Assembly (NCBI GenBank): GCA_015680685.1
Contig: MNCI01013743.1
Location: 235,717 to 277,161, forward strand
Direction: 5' to 3'
Origin: Gnetum montanum
Taxonomy: Eukaryota; Streptophyta; Gnetopsida; Gnetales; Gnetaceae
Length of the DNA: 41,445 nucleotides
A program made the translations under genes and the position numbers. The notes beneath the pieces were generated by a model, which did no database searches, was not told the origin of the DNA, and saw only the letters and a program-made list of their open reading frames with translations. Of this stretch, positions 1-8,989 are shown one piece after another (position 1 is the stretch's first letter; each line of letters opens with the position of its first letter).

Positions 1-197
1 ACGATGTTCCCTTGCATGTCTCTCCATCGCAGTTGCTCATCTTGATGGAAAACAAAGGTAAAATCCGGCACATACTCATCGGGATGAGTATATATGACTT
101 TGGATTGTTGAGGACATGGTTGATTTCGGTTATGCGTATGATCCTGACTTTCTCCTGTATTGTCCTTAGGTGATTTGATTGCATGAGAAGAAGCCAT
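1..197 (-). CDS. gag: Gag N-terminus of element E (partial, open)
   Basis: ATG at 197 opens a 65-codon frame with no stop, running off the left edge. It begins MASSHAIKSPKDN and contains HPDEYVPDFTFVFHQDE near residues 39-55. The same block occurs, with stops, in element B around 27000-27190 (HPNEYVPDFTFILH), which shows it is a real conserved Gag N-terminal segment and not a chance frame. The start was chosen because B aligns from the same point and the codon follows the primer site by about 130 bases of leader. Gag would form the retrotransposon particle; the capsid and zinc-knuckle parts lie outside the window. Elements A and D lack this N-terminal segment. Confidence 0.75.
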   Translation of the reverse strand, partial: MASSHAIKSPKDNTGESQDHTHNRNQPCPQQSKVIYTHPDEYVPDFTFVFHQDEQLRWRDMQGNI

Positions 198-324
198 TTC
201 TAATGGTGCGCTAACTTTCACCGTTATTTATGTTTTGAATTAACTGATTAACCTTAAGGTTCATTTTAGGCTCACAACGGTGTGAGTGATAGCCCTTATG
301 TTTAATTGGCGTGAAAACACTTAG

Positions 325-342
325 TCCCTGGCAACGGCGCCA
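325..342 (-). promoter_or_regulatory. Primer-binding site, tRNA-Asp type (element E)
   Basis: Minus strand reads TGGCGCCGTTGCCAGGGA, one spacer base after the LTR end at 344. It complements the 3' end of plant tRNA-Asp as I recall it (...CCCCGGCAACGGCGCCA) except at position 14. It fixes the orientation of E as minus and marks the LTR at 344-1254 as the 5' LTR. Positions in A, B and D correspond exactly but carry 4-6 changes. Confidence 0.85.
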
Positions 343-343
343 A

Positions 344-1254
344 TGATGAGTGGCGAGGTACCCCTACACTCAACCATATGAATACGAGCGTGCACGCGTG
401 ATCCGGTCGAAGTCCGCAGACTAAATGCCTTAACGCCACAAGAAACACTTGGGGTTAATCGTTTGTTGTCTTCCTAGGCTTTGCTTGTAAGTGTCACGGT
501 GTATGGTTAAGCAAGTCTGAGGTATGTGATTTTTTTGGTATTTTTCGGTTTATCTTCTATGCTATCAGAGGAAAGGGTTGAGAAACTAAGCTAACTCTAC
601 CCAATGTCCTAAGTCTAAGTTAACTAGCGTTAGCACCCGTTCCCACTAACCGGACACACCCTGAACTATGCAACTGTGGCTTACCAAACGCTAATCGTTA
701 CTGGGATCACCACACGTAACGCAAGTGCTCAAAGTGGTCGTACTGAGGCACCTATTTAGCTTAAGTGTGATAAGCAACCGATTCCTTAGCTAGCCGTACA
801 CACCCGTGGGTGCTCATAACTAAGTCGTACTTATCACACGTTCTAGCCTAGCAATGAGTAGCCGATTCCTTGACTAGCCGTACACGTCCGTAGACGCTCG
901 TAATCAAGTCGTACTTGTGCGCACTAGGAAAGCAGTAAATAAACAACAATAAAACCATGTACTGCAAGGTTTATCCAATCAAGTTCGTCTTTATTTCCAT
1001 ACACAACTTGGGTTCAGGTTACAAGCTACTCGAATAAAGAGCCGTTCACTCTAGGACTCCTACTGCGGGCACATGGGAAAAATTCTAACTCTAGAGTGAT
1101 CAATCTGCCAGAGCTTCGCTACTTCTAGCCAGGATTTGGAAATGAAGGGAGTGCCGCCTCTTATTTATAGATATGGCGGCAGACCGCGATATCGCGTACG
1201 CGATATCACAGGGGAAGACGCGATATCGCGGCACATGCAGGTCGCGTCTCATCA
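344..1254 (-). repeat. 5' LTR of element E (911 bp)
   Basis: Starts TGATGAG and ends CTCATCA on the plus strand, so it is TG...CA with a 7-bp inverted terminal repeat. Minus-strand order: a short U3 with two perfect CGCGATATCGCG palindromes (1219-1230, 1185-1196) and one partial copy between them, a TATA box at 1170-1161, then a long R-U5. Inside lie two tandem-like segments near 780-840 and 860-915 (cttagctagccgtacac / cttgactagccgtacac). The block 'accaaacgctaat...gggatcacc' (about 687-715) recurs in all LTRs of the superfamily. CpG-rich compared with the other copies, suggesting a younger age. Confidence 0.9.
1161..1170 (-). promoter_or_regulatory. TATA box of E LTR
   Basis: Minus strand CTATAAATAA, about 85 bp from the LTR 5' end. 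A matching CTATAAATA box occurs at the same place in LTRs of A (13808-13817, 6157-6166), B (28101-28110) and the solo LTR (30192-30201). That conserved spacing supports a real core promoter with a U3 of only about 110 bp. Confidence 0.7.
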
Positions 1255-1970
1255 ACTTGTGTTAATTTGTTGGTATGGTTAGGTGTGATTGAGGTGTAAG
1301 ATATTCATTTTTATAATTTTAATAATTTTTTATATTTGTCAAATAATTAAATAGAGAAATATTTAATATTTAAATTAACTAAACTAAACATGGTGCATCC
1401 GTTCCCACTTTCTGTACACATCCTAAATGTATATTAACATTGCTAGGTTACCAAGTGTCTACTGTTGGGCAAACCAACTATCCACTACTGGGCTTACCAA
1501 GCATTAATATATCATGCTTGAAGTGGTCATACTCACAATGATTACAAATTATAAAATTAACTATTTAATAACAATAAAGTAAATTGCATTCAAAGTAAAT
1601 TGCTAGAAAGTAAAGTTAAGCTGATTCAAGTGCTGCAATGAATGGAAGAAATCTTGATTTTATTGTTGTTCATGCAAATGTGTCTAGGTACATGTTGCAC
1701 TTGAATAAAATGTTGTACAATCACTTCAACTCACATTGTAGGCACTTCGAGGAAAAAGTTTTCTAACTTTTACAAAAGAAACTGCAAGAGTTCAAATAAG
1801 GTAATGACCAATTGGTGCCATAAATGTGAGGGGTGTATGCATTTATATAGGCAATGTTTAGCATCAATGTATGTCTGCCAATGCATCCTAAGATGTGTTG
1901 ATGGGGATATGTTGACATATTTGCTTTGATGGCCATGCATCGATGCAATCGCCTTATTCACACTTCATTA
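1255..1970 (-). repeat. Older related LTR (H), truncated by E
   Basis: The block 'gttcccact...cacatcctaaatg...aacattgctaggttaccaagtg' (1400-1460) and 'atgcttgaagtggtcatac' (1513-1532) match the same part of B's LTRs (15362-15460, 27680-27790). A TATA-like CTATATAAAT lies on the minus strand at 1850-1841, and the U3 carries GCATCGATGC-type motifs like B. The end is probably near 1970 (cttcatta, where others have ctcatca). The missing ~150 bp should lie left of E. Bases 1971 onward do not match the internal side of B's 3' LTR, so H may be a 5' or solo LTR. Confidence 0.7.
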
Positions 1971-1989
1971 GGGTGTAAGCTAAAGGTGT

Positions 1990-2260
1990 TGATGGCCATG
2001 ATAAATATCCTAAATGTGAGGTTTTGGAGGATCTTAATCATTTTTTAATATCATATCCTTTTTCTCAAGTAGTATGGGATTCATGGATATAAATTTTTAA
2101 AGAAACCTTTCAATATCTTTTAATGATTTGGTAAAACAATGGAATATTGTAGGAGTGTATTAATTGAAGAAATTAATGTGAAAATCTATTTTATCCTGCA
2201 TTAGAATAATAGTTTGGAATTGGTGAAATGAGTTTATATCTCAACAAAAATAGAGTTGCT
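1990..2260 (+). pseudogene. L1-type LINE 3' fragment (zf-RVT-like)
   Basis: Frame from 2000 reads DKYPKCEVLEDLNHFLISYP followed by FSQVVWDSW. This matches, from memory, the 'C-x2-C ... H ... CPFSQ.VWD' pattern of the zinc-binding domain that follows reverse transcriptase in plant L1-type LINEs. Two expected cysteines are tyrosine (TAT for TGT), both explained by G-to-A change. About 100 bases on, in another frame, IIVWNWxNEFIS resembles the family's W-N-I-W-x-E-R-N segment. No reverse-transcriptase core is visible upstream because the H LTR abuts at about 1970. Clearly dead. Fragment limits are approximate. Confidence 0.45.
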
Positions 2261-2409
2261 ATGTTTTTGTATGGTCTAAAGATTTACATCTATAAAAAGA
2301 TTTGAGATTACTAAGATGAGTTTTTAGTGGCAACAAAGTTGATTGACTTTTGTGATTACAAAAATATTACTCAATCAATAGTTTTGGTGTTTTATTTTTT
2401 TATGTATTT

Positions 2410-2610
2410 TAAATTGTGAAGTTAATAAACTCCAAATTGCAATCCAACCCAAAAAATGCAGTGCTAAATTATGTCTTGTCCATATTTTTTATACATATTG
2501 AACTATGGAATTAGTAAACTCCAAATTTCAACCCAACTAGGATAGAACCGAGATTTCTTTGTTTAAGAAAATGAAAAAATGTAGTACTAAATTATGTCCT
2601 TTCCATAGTC
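2410..2610 (+). repeat. Imperfect local duplication
   Basis: 'aaactccaaatt.caa.cc' occurs at about 2427 and 2518, and 'tg.ag.actaaattatgtc.t.tccata' at about 2458 and 2581. The two spacings differ (about 91 and 123 bases), so one copy has gained or lost roughly 30 bases. Confidence 0.6.
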
Positions 2611-2717
2611 CTCAAGGGGTCTATAATTTAACAATAAATAATATTCTCCAAATTTTGCATCCTATAAAAATGGATCATCATTTAGAGGCTTAATGGTCAT
2701 CTTGCCAGGGTGAAGTC

Positions 2718-3260
2718 CTTAGTGGATGTGTGAAAGCCTAACCTATTTTGAGTGGTTGCACCTAGGCTTGTACCTAGATCTTATAAGTTGAGAAACAAAC
2801 ACCTTATCATCACTCGAAATATTTCATCCCATATTATACCTACTTTTTTAGAATCAATCTATTTGATTTTGCATCATGAGAAAATATTCTCTTAGCTAAA
2901 TTATAGATAAACTATGGGGTTTTGGAACTCAAATTTTTTTTTAATAATAGTTACTACTAAGACATATAGTTAAATTAGAACATGAGTCTTAGTGGATGAG
3001 TGAAAGCCTAGCCTCTTTTTAGTGGTTGCTTTCAAGTTTGTGTCTATGCTTTACAAATTGAGAAATAGGAAACTTATCATCACTCCAAATTTTTCATGCT
3101 ATATTATGAATAATTTTTAAAAATCAATCTATTTTATTTTTCATCATGATAAAATATTTTCTTAGCTAAATTATAGATAAATTGTGAGGTGCTGAAACTC
3201 AACCCATTTTTTTAACAATAGTTGTCCCTTAGATATATAGTTAAATTGGAACTTTATTAG
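2718..3260 (+). repeat. 270-bp tandem duplication
   Basis: Copy 1 begins at 2718 (cttagtggatgtgtgaaagc) and copy 2 at 2988 (cttagtggatgagtgaaagc). Later landmarks keep the same offset: 'atcactc.aaat' and 'gacatatag' at 2961 versus 'gatatatag' at 3232. Homology runs the full unit, with many point differences. A further partial end copy (agatatatagt.taattagaact) follows near 3320-3345. Confidence 0.8.
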
Positions 3261-4149
3261 GGGTGTGGAAGGTGCTATGTGTGTTAGAATCCCAAAATGA
3301 TTGTAATATAGGTATACTCTAAGATATATAGTCTAATTAGAACTTTATAACTCAATATTGCCCACCAGAATTGCACCTATAACTTGGAAGTATCTTCGAC
3401 TAATTATTCTCTAGTCTATTTGGAAGCTTTGATGTGTAGTTATTTTTCAAAAGTAAGAGCATAAGTATGATCTTTTTCTTAGGAGTTCAATTATCCTATT
3501 CACAAAGATGCTACTTTTTAGCTACAACATTAAGTCAGTGAAAGCTGAACAATTAATTTGTTGCCTACAGTATTGAATTTTTTTGTTTTAGAGGCTAAAG
3601 GATGGAAAGATTTTAGCTCTTATTGTTATTTGTTTATTTTTTCCAATTAATATGTTCAGTTAGATTTAGAAAGAGTTTTCTCCTTCTCTTTACAAGGAAT
3701 AATTTAGTAAGAAGTGAAAACCTATGAGGGTACTTCTAAATGAAAGAAAAGCCTAATCCTTTTTCTACTCGTGAGGGGAGGTTTTTCATATTGGTTGTAA
3801 GAAAAAAACCCTAAAAAGACATTCCCAAAATCATTGAGGTTTTTTTTTAGGTTCACTCTTTGTTAATATGATGTATTTTGACATTTTTTTAATTCTATTA
3901 TTTATTTATTTATTGGGTTTGGTAACCCACCCCATCATAATCTATCCCCCCTTCCTTCCCCCTCTCCCTCCCTTCCCCCAGCCCCCATGTTAAGCATGCG
4001 ATGTATACTAAATCATTTTTTATTAATATTATATTTAGAGATTGACACCCCCTAACAACTATCTAAATTATATATGAAACTAACACTAAAATAGAAATTT
4101 ATTATATTTACATAAACCAAAGAGGATTATCATACCAATTAATTTATAT

Positions 4150-4232
4150 TGATGAGAGATGGCTAAGTAGTTAGCTCATTATCTTACAAGAATTTGCATG
4201 TAAGAGGTTGCCAATTTGAATCATACTTAAGG
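4150..4232 (+). repeat. tRNA-derived SINE-like stretch
   Basis: 'gatggctaagtagttagctc' resembles a tRNA A box (TGGCNNAGTGG) and 'ggttgccaatttgaatc' a B box (GGTTCGAATCC), about 40 bases apart, as in the head of plant tRNA-derived SINEs. There is no good cloverleaf, no clear tail and no flanking duplication, so a chance match is possible. Confidence 0.35.
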
Positions 4233-4304
4233 AGTGTGAGCTATTTTGCTCATCATCTACCTATGCATCCTCTACTCTATCATTCCTTACCATCAACCAC
4301 TATC

Positions 4305-4395
4305 AACATTGTAGGATCCTACCTGCTTTCATGACTATTGACATTGCATGATCCTACCTTGTCTAGTGACAATTGATGTCATAGGATCCTACTTC
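4305..4395 (+). repeat. Three copies of a ~35-bp unit with GGATCCTAC
   Basis: 'ggatcctac' or 'tgatcctac' recurs three times at about 35-base spacing (near 4314, 4349, 4384), each preceded by ttg/cat-type sequence and separated by 'ttgacattg'-like text. Small imperfect tandem array of unknown role. Confidence 0.55.
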
Positions 4396-5017
4396 ATTTG
4401 GTAGTTTTAGTTGCTGGGAAATTTTCCATTAATTGAAAGAAAATTTCAAAAACTCTCAAATAATGGGAAACTTAAATTTAACATTCAAGGAAAAACATTT
4501 AAATACTAAAACTAGTAAAATTCACTAACTAATCAAATTGACTCATCCTAGAGTAGTACAAGGATGGGTGACCTCTCATGAATTCTTGAAAAGCATGAAA
4601 TTTTTGTAACTTTGAATGGTCACAATTTGTTATTATGGTGTTTGTTTCTAATGAAATAACAGTGATTTCTAATAGATTTGGATCTTTTGAATGTAACGGG
4701 ATAACCAAATTCAACCTACAAAAGTCTAAACATTATTTTTTAAATTCATTCTTTTGTCATTCTAATTTTTTTTTAAAAAAGCTTGATTTGGAGCCAATAC
4801 TTAAGTGTTTTTAATATGATTGAACTCTTGAAGGCTAATTAAGCCTTGATGGGAGGACCTAGAGAAAGAAACTTTGTTTTAGAGTAGTTTTAACCCCTTC
4901 TAGAACCAATTAACCACCTTCAAAACTCATAAAAAGGGCCATGGAGGCTAATGGATAATCACCATGCTTTGTCTCTTTGGTCTATTAATGTCTAAAACCT
5001 AAAGAGTGCATTGGAAA
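4396..5017. other. AT-rich stretch, no gene seen
   Basis: No coding pattern that I trust. It lies just upstream of the F gag start and may be its leader or upstream LTR, but I see neither a primer site nor an LTR end here. Confidence 0.4.
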
Positions 5018-5253
5018 ATGTTGGAGTCCCAAGTCAATGATCGTATGGATACTCTTGAGCAATAGATTAGTGAGATTAGAGGTGTGCAAAAGGAGCTTTG
5101 TTAATCAAATTGAGGGTTTAAGAAAAATATGCAAGATATGTCAAAATAAACTAGAAAATTATTCCACAATTCCAAAGGGAATTGGTTTGAAGTTCAAGGA
5201 AGCATGGATTTATTTATGGACTCCATCAAGTAATTGACTAATCATTTGACTTA

Positions 5254-5413
5254 GACTCCCAATCAAAATCAACATACACCTAGAGACCATAATCAAAACC
5301 AACATCCATCTAGGGATCCCAATCAAAATCAATTTCCACCTAAAGATTATTATCAAGATCAACTTCAATCTCGAGATTAGTATCAAGACTAATTCTCCTC
5401 TAGGAATCATTAT
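5254..5413 (+). repeat. 30-bp tandem repeats, continued at 13991-14010
   Basis: The landmark 'aatcaaaatcaac' or its variants starts at 5261, 5291, 5321, 5351 and 5381, an exact 30-base period. The sixth unit starts at 5411 (tat) and is completed only at 13991 (caagattaatatccatcta) after element A is removed. Units encode a Q/N-rich decapeptide in the plus frame of the F gag. Confidence 0.85.
5409..5413. repeat. Target-site duplication of element A, left copy (ATTAT)
   Basis: ATTAT directly precedes the LTR start TGATGAG at 5414 and is repeated at 13986-13990 right after the other LTR. Removing A plus one copy restores a perfect 30-bp repeat unit. Confidence 0.9.
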
Positions 5414-6290
5414 TGATGAGCTGTGAGGTACCCCTATGCCCAACCATATGAATCACAAGCGTTCGTGCATGATTTGGTTGAATTTTGTGGATGGGGCTAG
5501 TTGTGCATCTAGATTGTTATGTCTTTATCACAGTTCACTGTCTTCCCACTTGGACTAGTGCTAGCTTTGTCATGTATGCTTTAGTCTAGAGTGAGGCACA
5601 TGATTCTTGATGTTGTTTGGCCCTAAGCTACTCCCAATGATAATAAAGAAATTAATTGTTTAATCTAATTAACAATGAAAAGTAAAGTCTAAACTAGCCT
5701 ATGTGTGATCAGTATTCATTCCTAACCTTCCGTACATGCCTTGGACTTTACGTAACTACCACTAGGATTACTAAGGGTACTATTACTGGGCATACCAAAC
5801 GATACATTGTTGGGTTACTAGGTAATTATACTTAAGAACTCATGATTAGTTGTACTCATTTCACCTAATGACAAGAATAATAAAGAGCAATAAATAACAT
5901 TAACTAAGAAAAATGGTAAACATTTAACTAATTAAAGATAATAATAAAGCTAATTGGATGTTGCAATGATGAGAGTAATCTCAATCTTTATTGTTAAACA
6001 TGTGGTGTGTCCAAGTATGTCACACTCGAATAAGGATGTTGTACAATCACTTAACATCACACTGTAGGCATGCATTGGGAAAAAAACTAAAAGAATTACT
6101 TTAAGTCTACTTAAAATCTATATGAATCTATGACCCAACGATGCACCCAAGTGTTGTATTTATAGGCTAGCACAGAAGGGGTGATATTGGATCCTCGACA
6201 TCAAAGGTTGTGCCTGAATATCAGATGCCCAACATTGCAGCTCCGATATCAAATTCTTGATATCAGGGCACTACAAAATATGAGTCATCA
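5414..6290 (-). repeat. 3' LTR of element A (877 bp)
   Basis: Begins TGATGAG and ends GAGTCATCA; matches 13071-13985 along its length (for example 'ctagttgtgcatctaga', 'tgttgtttggccctaagcta'). TATA at 6166-6157 on the minus strand, U3 of about 125 bp containing GATATC-type motifs. The bordering internal sequence 'taccctcacgactgaatg' (6291-6308) also borders B's 3' LTR at 15904, confirming this is the 3' LTR of a minus-strand element. The purine tract at the border is poor. Confidence 0.9.
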
Positions 6291-6489
6291 TACCCTCACG
6301 ACTGAATGAAAACTTGTTCTAAAGTTAAAAAAATGGAGAACAAGTTCTTTACAAAATACTAGGAAGGTATGGGATTATTGACTAACTCAAATAAACACAC
6401 AAATTGACTCTTTCATGTTGCAGTGGTGTTTTACAAAAAAAATGGTCACATCATGAAAAAACAACAAAATTGGGAAAGCTCATGTAATC
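6291..6489. other. 3' untranslated region of element A
   Basis: Stop-rich AT-rich sequence between the end of ORF2 and the 3' LTR. It shares 'gttctttacaaaat...gggaaggtatgggatta.tgact' with B at 15937-15980, so it is a conserved part of the family. Confidence 0.6.
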
Positions 6490-8448
6490 CTCGAAGGTGA
6501 TGGCTCTTCCATGGGCTGCTTCCCTTTGTTGTTAGGATTTTGGAATTTATAGTGATTCAGGAGTGCCTACAAATTCTCCTCCTCCATTCTTGGGTGATGT
6601 ATCATTTAGGCTGATGAGCTGATGTGTGATGGAACTAGTACATCCCATAGACATGATAGCTGTGGGAACATTTGATTTTCTTTCATGTATCATGCTATGA
6701 ACTACCATCATTCCTCCTTGAAAGCTCTAGCCTTTTCTTTTAATTCATGATAATTTGTTAATCTCTTGGCCAGGTCTGAGGCTACATCTCTTTGCTCATG
6801 GTAGTGAGCATTAATTATTTCTAATTTTAAGTTTTCCATGTCAAGTGTTTGTAGAGCATTTTTCCTATTTGCAAACTCTTTTTCATACAAGGCATAAGTG
6901 GCTACTACTTGTTATTACAACTCATTTTTGGGCTGACCTACTATTAACATGGCAAGGTTAGCATAGCAAAGGTTAGCTAACTCCATGTACTCTTTTAAAT
7001 CTTCAATCTTTAGGTCCTTGTTCTTCATTTTCCCTTGGCAAACCAAGCCATGCCTATCCAAGATGGGCTACCAGTTAGGATTTTGTGTTGACATGAAATT
7101 GATGAAGGCCTTTGCCATTTGGATTTCTTTTCCATTAATCTATTTATACATGCCAATCTGGTCTTGGAAGTGCTCTTTTAGCTTCTCATGCTTCTTGGCC
7201 TCGTTTTGCCATGTGCTTATTTCAATTGTAGATTTTTGGTGTATTGCGTGGACCTCCTTCATTGAGAGGATTTGGTTCTCTCTACCCAATTGACTTATAT
7301 ATTGGTTAACCCTCACCAGTTTCTCCCTCAACTAGTGGATACTTTCTTCCAAAATGTTTTTTTTTGTTCCTCAACAATGGTCAACTTAGCATTATCAATA
7401 GCAAGCTGCTTATTCTCCTCTTATGAAGCATCAAGCAAGGAAAACTAAGGTCATGAGTAAGGCATTATCTAGTTCTTGTTTTGGCTCCTTCTCCGGTTCT
7501 TATTCTTGTTCATCACCAAGGTCTTTCCTTGGTGTTGCTAATTTGAGCAGCTTAGAGAAAGAAGCATTCTAAGACCTTCTAGGAATATCATTGGGGTAAC
7601 CTAGGATTTCGGCACACTTGCACAACTTTCTAATTAGGCAAGGGAATGGAAATGTCAGCTTCCCCACCTTTCTTTCCTTAAACCACCTTTGAATTTCCAT
7701 GAAGTATAACTAGGTAAGATTAGCATTGTATTTGCCCATCAAGATTGCACTTCCACTGGCCACATAAGTTGATATTCTGTTAAGCCCTTTAGTTGGGAAG
7801 AAATGATATATGCCAATTTTGAAGTAAATTCTCTTCCAAAGTTAACTCATTGTATATTTTATTTTCTTTGTTATACGCTGGTTTTAGCCACAACTTTCTA
7901 GTTTATGTGTTAGACCTTGTAGATATATGCACTACCTTGGCCCCCACATTTGGGATGTTCAGAGTTACTATGATTGCCTTGATTGAAAAAGAGATAGAGA
8001 CTCTGCCAATGTTGATAGTGGTGCCCTCTTCTTTATTATGACAAAATTAAAATGTCTCACCAAGGTACCATTCCCCACTTTTAGAGAGGATATGTCATAG
8101 AGGTGACACTTGAAGCTGAGTTCTAACCACCTTAAGGACAAATGCCATGAATGGATCAAAGTTCATTTCCAAAATGACTATGGTCAACATGGATTGCTCC
8201 TGGATAGCTTAGAGGCATTCTTCAAACAATGTGAGGCATTGTCCTTGCATTGGAGCCTGCGGTTTTCCAGCCTCTGCTTGGAACGATTGCCTTGTAATAG
8301 GAGCCTCTTGATGAATGATAAATGACTAGGCCTCCTACTCTTTATGCTCATTTGGTGGGCCATGTTCTCCTAGTTAGCCTTTGCCACCTCTCAAGCATTT
8401 GCTTGCACCTTGTGAAGGTCCTTCTTTTCCTCTTCTTTTTGGAGCCAT
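6490..8448 (-). pseudogene. ORF2 of element A: plant-transposon-protein-like plus coiled coil
   Basis: ATG at 8448 gives MAPKRRGKEGPSQGASK, a basic start typical of proteins annotated 'putative plant transposon protein' (PF20167, from memory). Further on are EMNFDPFMAFVLKVVRTQLQ, GEWYLGETF, then in another frame WFKERKVGKLTFPFPCLIRK, which fits the family's 'G-x-L-P-F-P-x-L-I-x-x-L-C' block. The C-terminal third is helical and charged (6708-6890 and 7140-7331), consistent with a coiled coil. Near 6970 it contains MELANLCYANLAML, found as MELANLQYANLVML in element B's ORF2. Numerous stops and frameshifts: not functional. It sits between the lost pol and the 3' LTR, where Athila elements carry an env-like gene, but no signal peptide or membrane span is visible. 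The end near 6490 is approximate. Confidence 0.6.
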
Positions 8449-8742
8449 TTGCAATCAATCAAGGATTTGGTGTTACTAAGGTGTTGTCATTAACAAGTTT
8501 ATACCTTACTCACGATCTTAGTTTTATTGAGTTCTTAACTCATATGATTGCATAGTTAGAAAAATTTCAAAAAAAAAGCCCAAAAAGTGTTAACTTCTTT
8601 TATGAACCTTTGGAATTGGCTTCTTTTCCCTTATTTATGGCTTATAATGATGGTTATGATCCCTTGGGTGAGAGAATTAGAGGTTCTAGCAAACATATGA
8701 TTAATGATTCATCAAAATACTGAAGGTTTTTTTAACATACTT

Positions 8743-8744
8743 AC
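8743..8744 (-). promoter_or_regulatory. Splice-donor-like GGGTAAGTATG in ORF2 leader (A)
   Basis: Minus strand reads ATAAG|GGTAAGTATG around 8750-8736, between the internal TATA box (9004-8996) and the ORF2 start (8448). The equivalent positions in D (AAGGGTAAGAATG at 40967-40979) and B (CAGAGGTAAGC at 19298-19288) also read GGTAAG. Conservation in three diverged copies suggests a leader intron before ORF2. The acceptor is not clear. Confidence 0.4.
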
Positions 8745-8989
8745 CCTTATGATACCTTTTGGGCGATAGAAAAATTTGAAAAATCAACGCAATTTTTCCA
8801 CACAAGGACCCTCCTCCAACTAAATTGAACACTCTAGGATCAAATAGGTTCAAAAACCAAAAAAATTGGAATAGTATGGAGCACGATATTGCATGTGAAA
8901 GTTGGTTTCATAGAGCTCTTAGTCAAGAGAGAAAAATGAAAAACTCTCCTAACTTCAATTGATGATAATGAATTTTTTAAGCATTGTGG

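Larger units (their letters stand above)
1..1254 (-). mobile_element. Ty3/gypsy element E, 5' part (LTR, PBS, gag start)
   Basis: On the minus strand the order is LTR (1254 to 344), a primer-binding site (342 to 325), a leader, then a gag start codon at 197 that stays open to the window edge. The element continues beyond base 1. It is the least decayed copy of its superfamily here: its gag frame has no stop, its primer site is nearly perfect and its LTR keeps many CpG pairs. It lies inside an older related LTR (1255-1970), so it inserted later. The right flank begins ACTTG (1255-1259), which should be repeated beyond the 3' LTR if the insertion is intact. Assignment to the Athila/Tat side of Ty3/gypsy rests on the tRNA-Asp primer site and on relatedness to element B. 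Confidence 0.85.
2261..4140. other. AT-rich non-coding DNA, no gene seen
   Basis: No convincing coding frame on either strand. It holds a local duplication (2410-2610), a 270-bp tandem duplication (2718-3260) and a pyrimidine-rich run at 3940-3985 (many C and T, almost no G). The run could be a purine tract on the minus strand, but I find no LTR next to it. The rest is simple AT-rich sequence with no similarity to other parts of the window. Confidence 0.6.
5018..5413 (+). pseudogene. gag: Gypsy Gag N-terminus with 10-aa repeats (F), split by A
   Basis: From ATG 5018 the frame reads MLESQVNDRMDTLEQ, then stop-interrupted helical sequence (SMDLFMDSIK, LTNHLT), then a run of 10-residue units of the type PRDxNQNQxxP, six units in all. 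This is the layout of many Ty3/gypsy Gag N-termini: a short coiled coil followed by a Q/N/P-rich linker. Several stops replace glutamine (TAG/TAA for CAG/CAA). The frame is cut at 5413 by element A and resumes at 13991 in the same repeat unit. The matching capsid and protease part is probably the plus-strand segment at 33757-34860 beyond element C, though this link is inferred from order and strand only. Confidence 0.55.

Noticed and set aside
1185-1230. CGCGATATCGCG repeats as a CRISPR-like or satellite array
   Set aside because: Only two perfect and one partial copies, all inside the U3 of an LTR and recurring in relatives; promoter boxes fit better.
3940-3985. C/T-rich run as the polypurine tract of a minus-strand element
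   Set aside because: No LTR start (TG...) or related sequence is next to it, and no internal coding region lies on the expected side.
4150-4232. Genuine tRNA gene
   Set aside because: A- and B-box-like motifs exist but the stems do not pair into a cloverleaf and no anticodon arm is evident.
6985-7293. 102-residue plus-strand frame with hydrophobic stretches
   Set aside because: Antisense of the coiled-coil part of A's ORF2, which has family support from element B.
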